DNA from: Flexithrix dorotheae DSM 6795
GTDB lineage: Bacteria; Bacteroidota; Bacteroidia; Cytophagales; Flammeovirgaceae
Length of the DNA stretch: 64,000 nt
Reading direction: 5' to 3'
NCBI RefSeq assembly: GCF_000379765.1
Contig: NZ_KB903476.1
Coordinates: 62,204-126,203, forward strand
Every line of letters starts with the position of its first letter. The stretch's first letter is position 1. Under the pieces are notes generated by a model. The model searched no databases, had not been told where the DNA came from, and saw only the letters and a list, made by a program, of their open reading frames with translations. A program made the position numbers and the translations under genes. Positions 63,537-64,000 of the stretch are shown one piece after another.

Positions 63537-63653
63537 TAATCGTTTTTGTTAATCAATCACTGAGTATCCTAAATCAAGAGAAAGTCCAAATGTTATAAGC
63601 CACTGGTTTGCAAATTCTTAACATAAAAAATTATTTCAGACGCTTCTTTTATA
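63537..63653. promoter_or_regulatory. Leader and promoter of the ABC operon
   Basis: A 117-base region between the operators and the ATPase start. TGGC with TTTGG 8 bases later (minus strand, about 63598-63582) recalls a sigma-54 promoter but the spacing is 2 too long. TAACATTTG (63595-63587) is close to TAnnTTTG with one extra base. Neither is a safe call. Confidence 0.3.
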
Positions 63654-63693
63654 TGTTTCAGGTTGAAACACATCACTGTTTCAATTTGAAACA
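63654..63693. promoter_or_regulatory. Two perfect TGTTTCA-N3-TGAAACA operators
   Basis: 63654-63670 reads TGTTTCA-GGT-TGAAACA and 63677-63693 reads TGTTTCA-ATT-TGAAACA. Both 7-base arms are perfect in both copies and only the spacer differs. Their centres are 23 bases apart, about two helical turns, on the same face. They lie 118-157 bases upstream of the ABC ATPase start, the right distance for an activator or repressor that binds as a pair of dimers. Confidence 0.8.
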
Positions 63694-64000
63694 ATTAAGT
63701 TTTTGATGCATTCCAAATTTTTTATTCAATATTCATTTACAATTATTATGATTTAAAATTTTCAAACATCACCAATACCATCAATTAATTTCTAATTTTA
63801 GGAATTACACTTGAATTTATTTGGTCATTTTTGAGTTGAAATCATTTTTTATACTTTTATATTTTTTAAATACCTAATGATATTCCTAATTAACATTTAA
63901 TCATCTCCTAAAGAGTCTTTCAACTATGTATAAATCAAAATTTGATTTGGTTGACTGACTAAGCTTTTAGGTGAAAAATTTTAATACCAGTTTTAGCTTT
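63694..64000. other. Right-hand window end, no gene
   Basis: 307 A/T-rich bases to the edge. I see no coding frame, hairpin or repeat. The operators could also serve a divergent gene beyond base 64000. Confidence 0.4.

Noticed and set aside
63582-63598. Sigma-54 type promoter for the ABC operon
   Set aside because: TGGC and TTTGG are 2 bases too far apart for the strict -24/-12 spacing.
1-64000. CRISPR array, prophage or integrative element
   Set aside because: No regular spaced repeats of 25-40 bases, no cas, integrase, terminase or transposase gene; the only tRNA has no flanking duplication that I can see.

Overview
The window (about 35% G+C by eye) looks like a chromosomal segment of a marine or environmental Bacteroidota, most likely order Cytophagales. 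The reasons are the short primary sigma factor without region 1.1, start sites with no Shine-Dalgarno and promoters of the type TTG-N17-21-TAnnTTTG, type IX secretion genes (a PorQ and two PorG/DUF6089 proteins), many lipoproteins with relaxed lipoboxes, and Bacteroidota families such as GSCFA, DUF2911, YHYH, choice-of-anchor L and LytS/LytTR pairs. I see no prophage, integrase, CRISPR array or complete insertion sequence. Accessory character is limited to intergenic repeats and a few decayed gene pieces.

Layout. 1-3.5 kb: the 5' part of an AsmA-like gene, a small secreted protein and an M28 lipoprotein. 3.9-7.9 kb: a sugar cluster of galactokinase, xylulokinase and xylose isomerase. 8-9.8 kb: a glycosyltransferase, then a non-coding stretch with a 161-base near-perfect hairpin and three degenerate C/G-rich repeats. 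9.8-12.2 kb: clpP-clpX-ybaB. 12.4-16 kb: a membrane polyferredoxin and glutamate dehydrogenase. 16-21 kb: fatty-acid hydroxylase/sterol desaturase family, rhodanese, aromatic amino acid decarboxylase and a lipoprotein sulfatase with HEAT-like repeats. 21-26 kb: a LuxR-type regulator with a degenerate receiver, DUF2306, a gene remnant beside a small terminal-inverted-repeat element, a beta-propeller next to a MoaD-like protein, and GSCFA. 26.5-33 kb: pth, a porin, a SulP transporter and an OPT transporter. 33-37 kb: nitrilase, an anchor-L/OmpA fusion, a 3'-5' exonuclease and tRNA-Asn. 37-45 kb: a signalling stretch with a LytTR/LytS pair, a REC-histidine kinase coupled to a REC-only protein, and an OmpR regulator, mixed with oxidoreductases. 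45-50.4 kb: DUF2911, a GH16 glucanase and a run of three lipoproteins (YHYH, YwqK-like, SCO) ending against a GAF-domain membrane protein. 50.6-53 kb: peroxiredoxin, a third REC-only protein and rpoD. 53.6-55.2 kb: an unrecognised HTH protein divergent from a tiny membrane protein. 55.4-60.3 kb: porQ, hslU and two porG-like genes. 60.4-63.5 kb: an ABC ATPase plus large MacB-type permease.

The best candidate for an undescribed system is the 53.6-55.2 kb locus. A HTH-type protein of unknown C-terminal domain is divergent from a 64-residue membrane protein, and the space between them carries six near-identical copies of a TATAGCATA box, four of them 59-64 bp apart. The two perfect TGTTTCA-N3-TGAAACA operators upstream of the ABC transporter are a second well-supported regulatory signal. 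All domain assignments are from reading the translated sequence; no database search was run.
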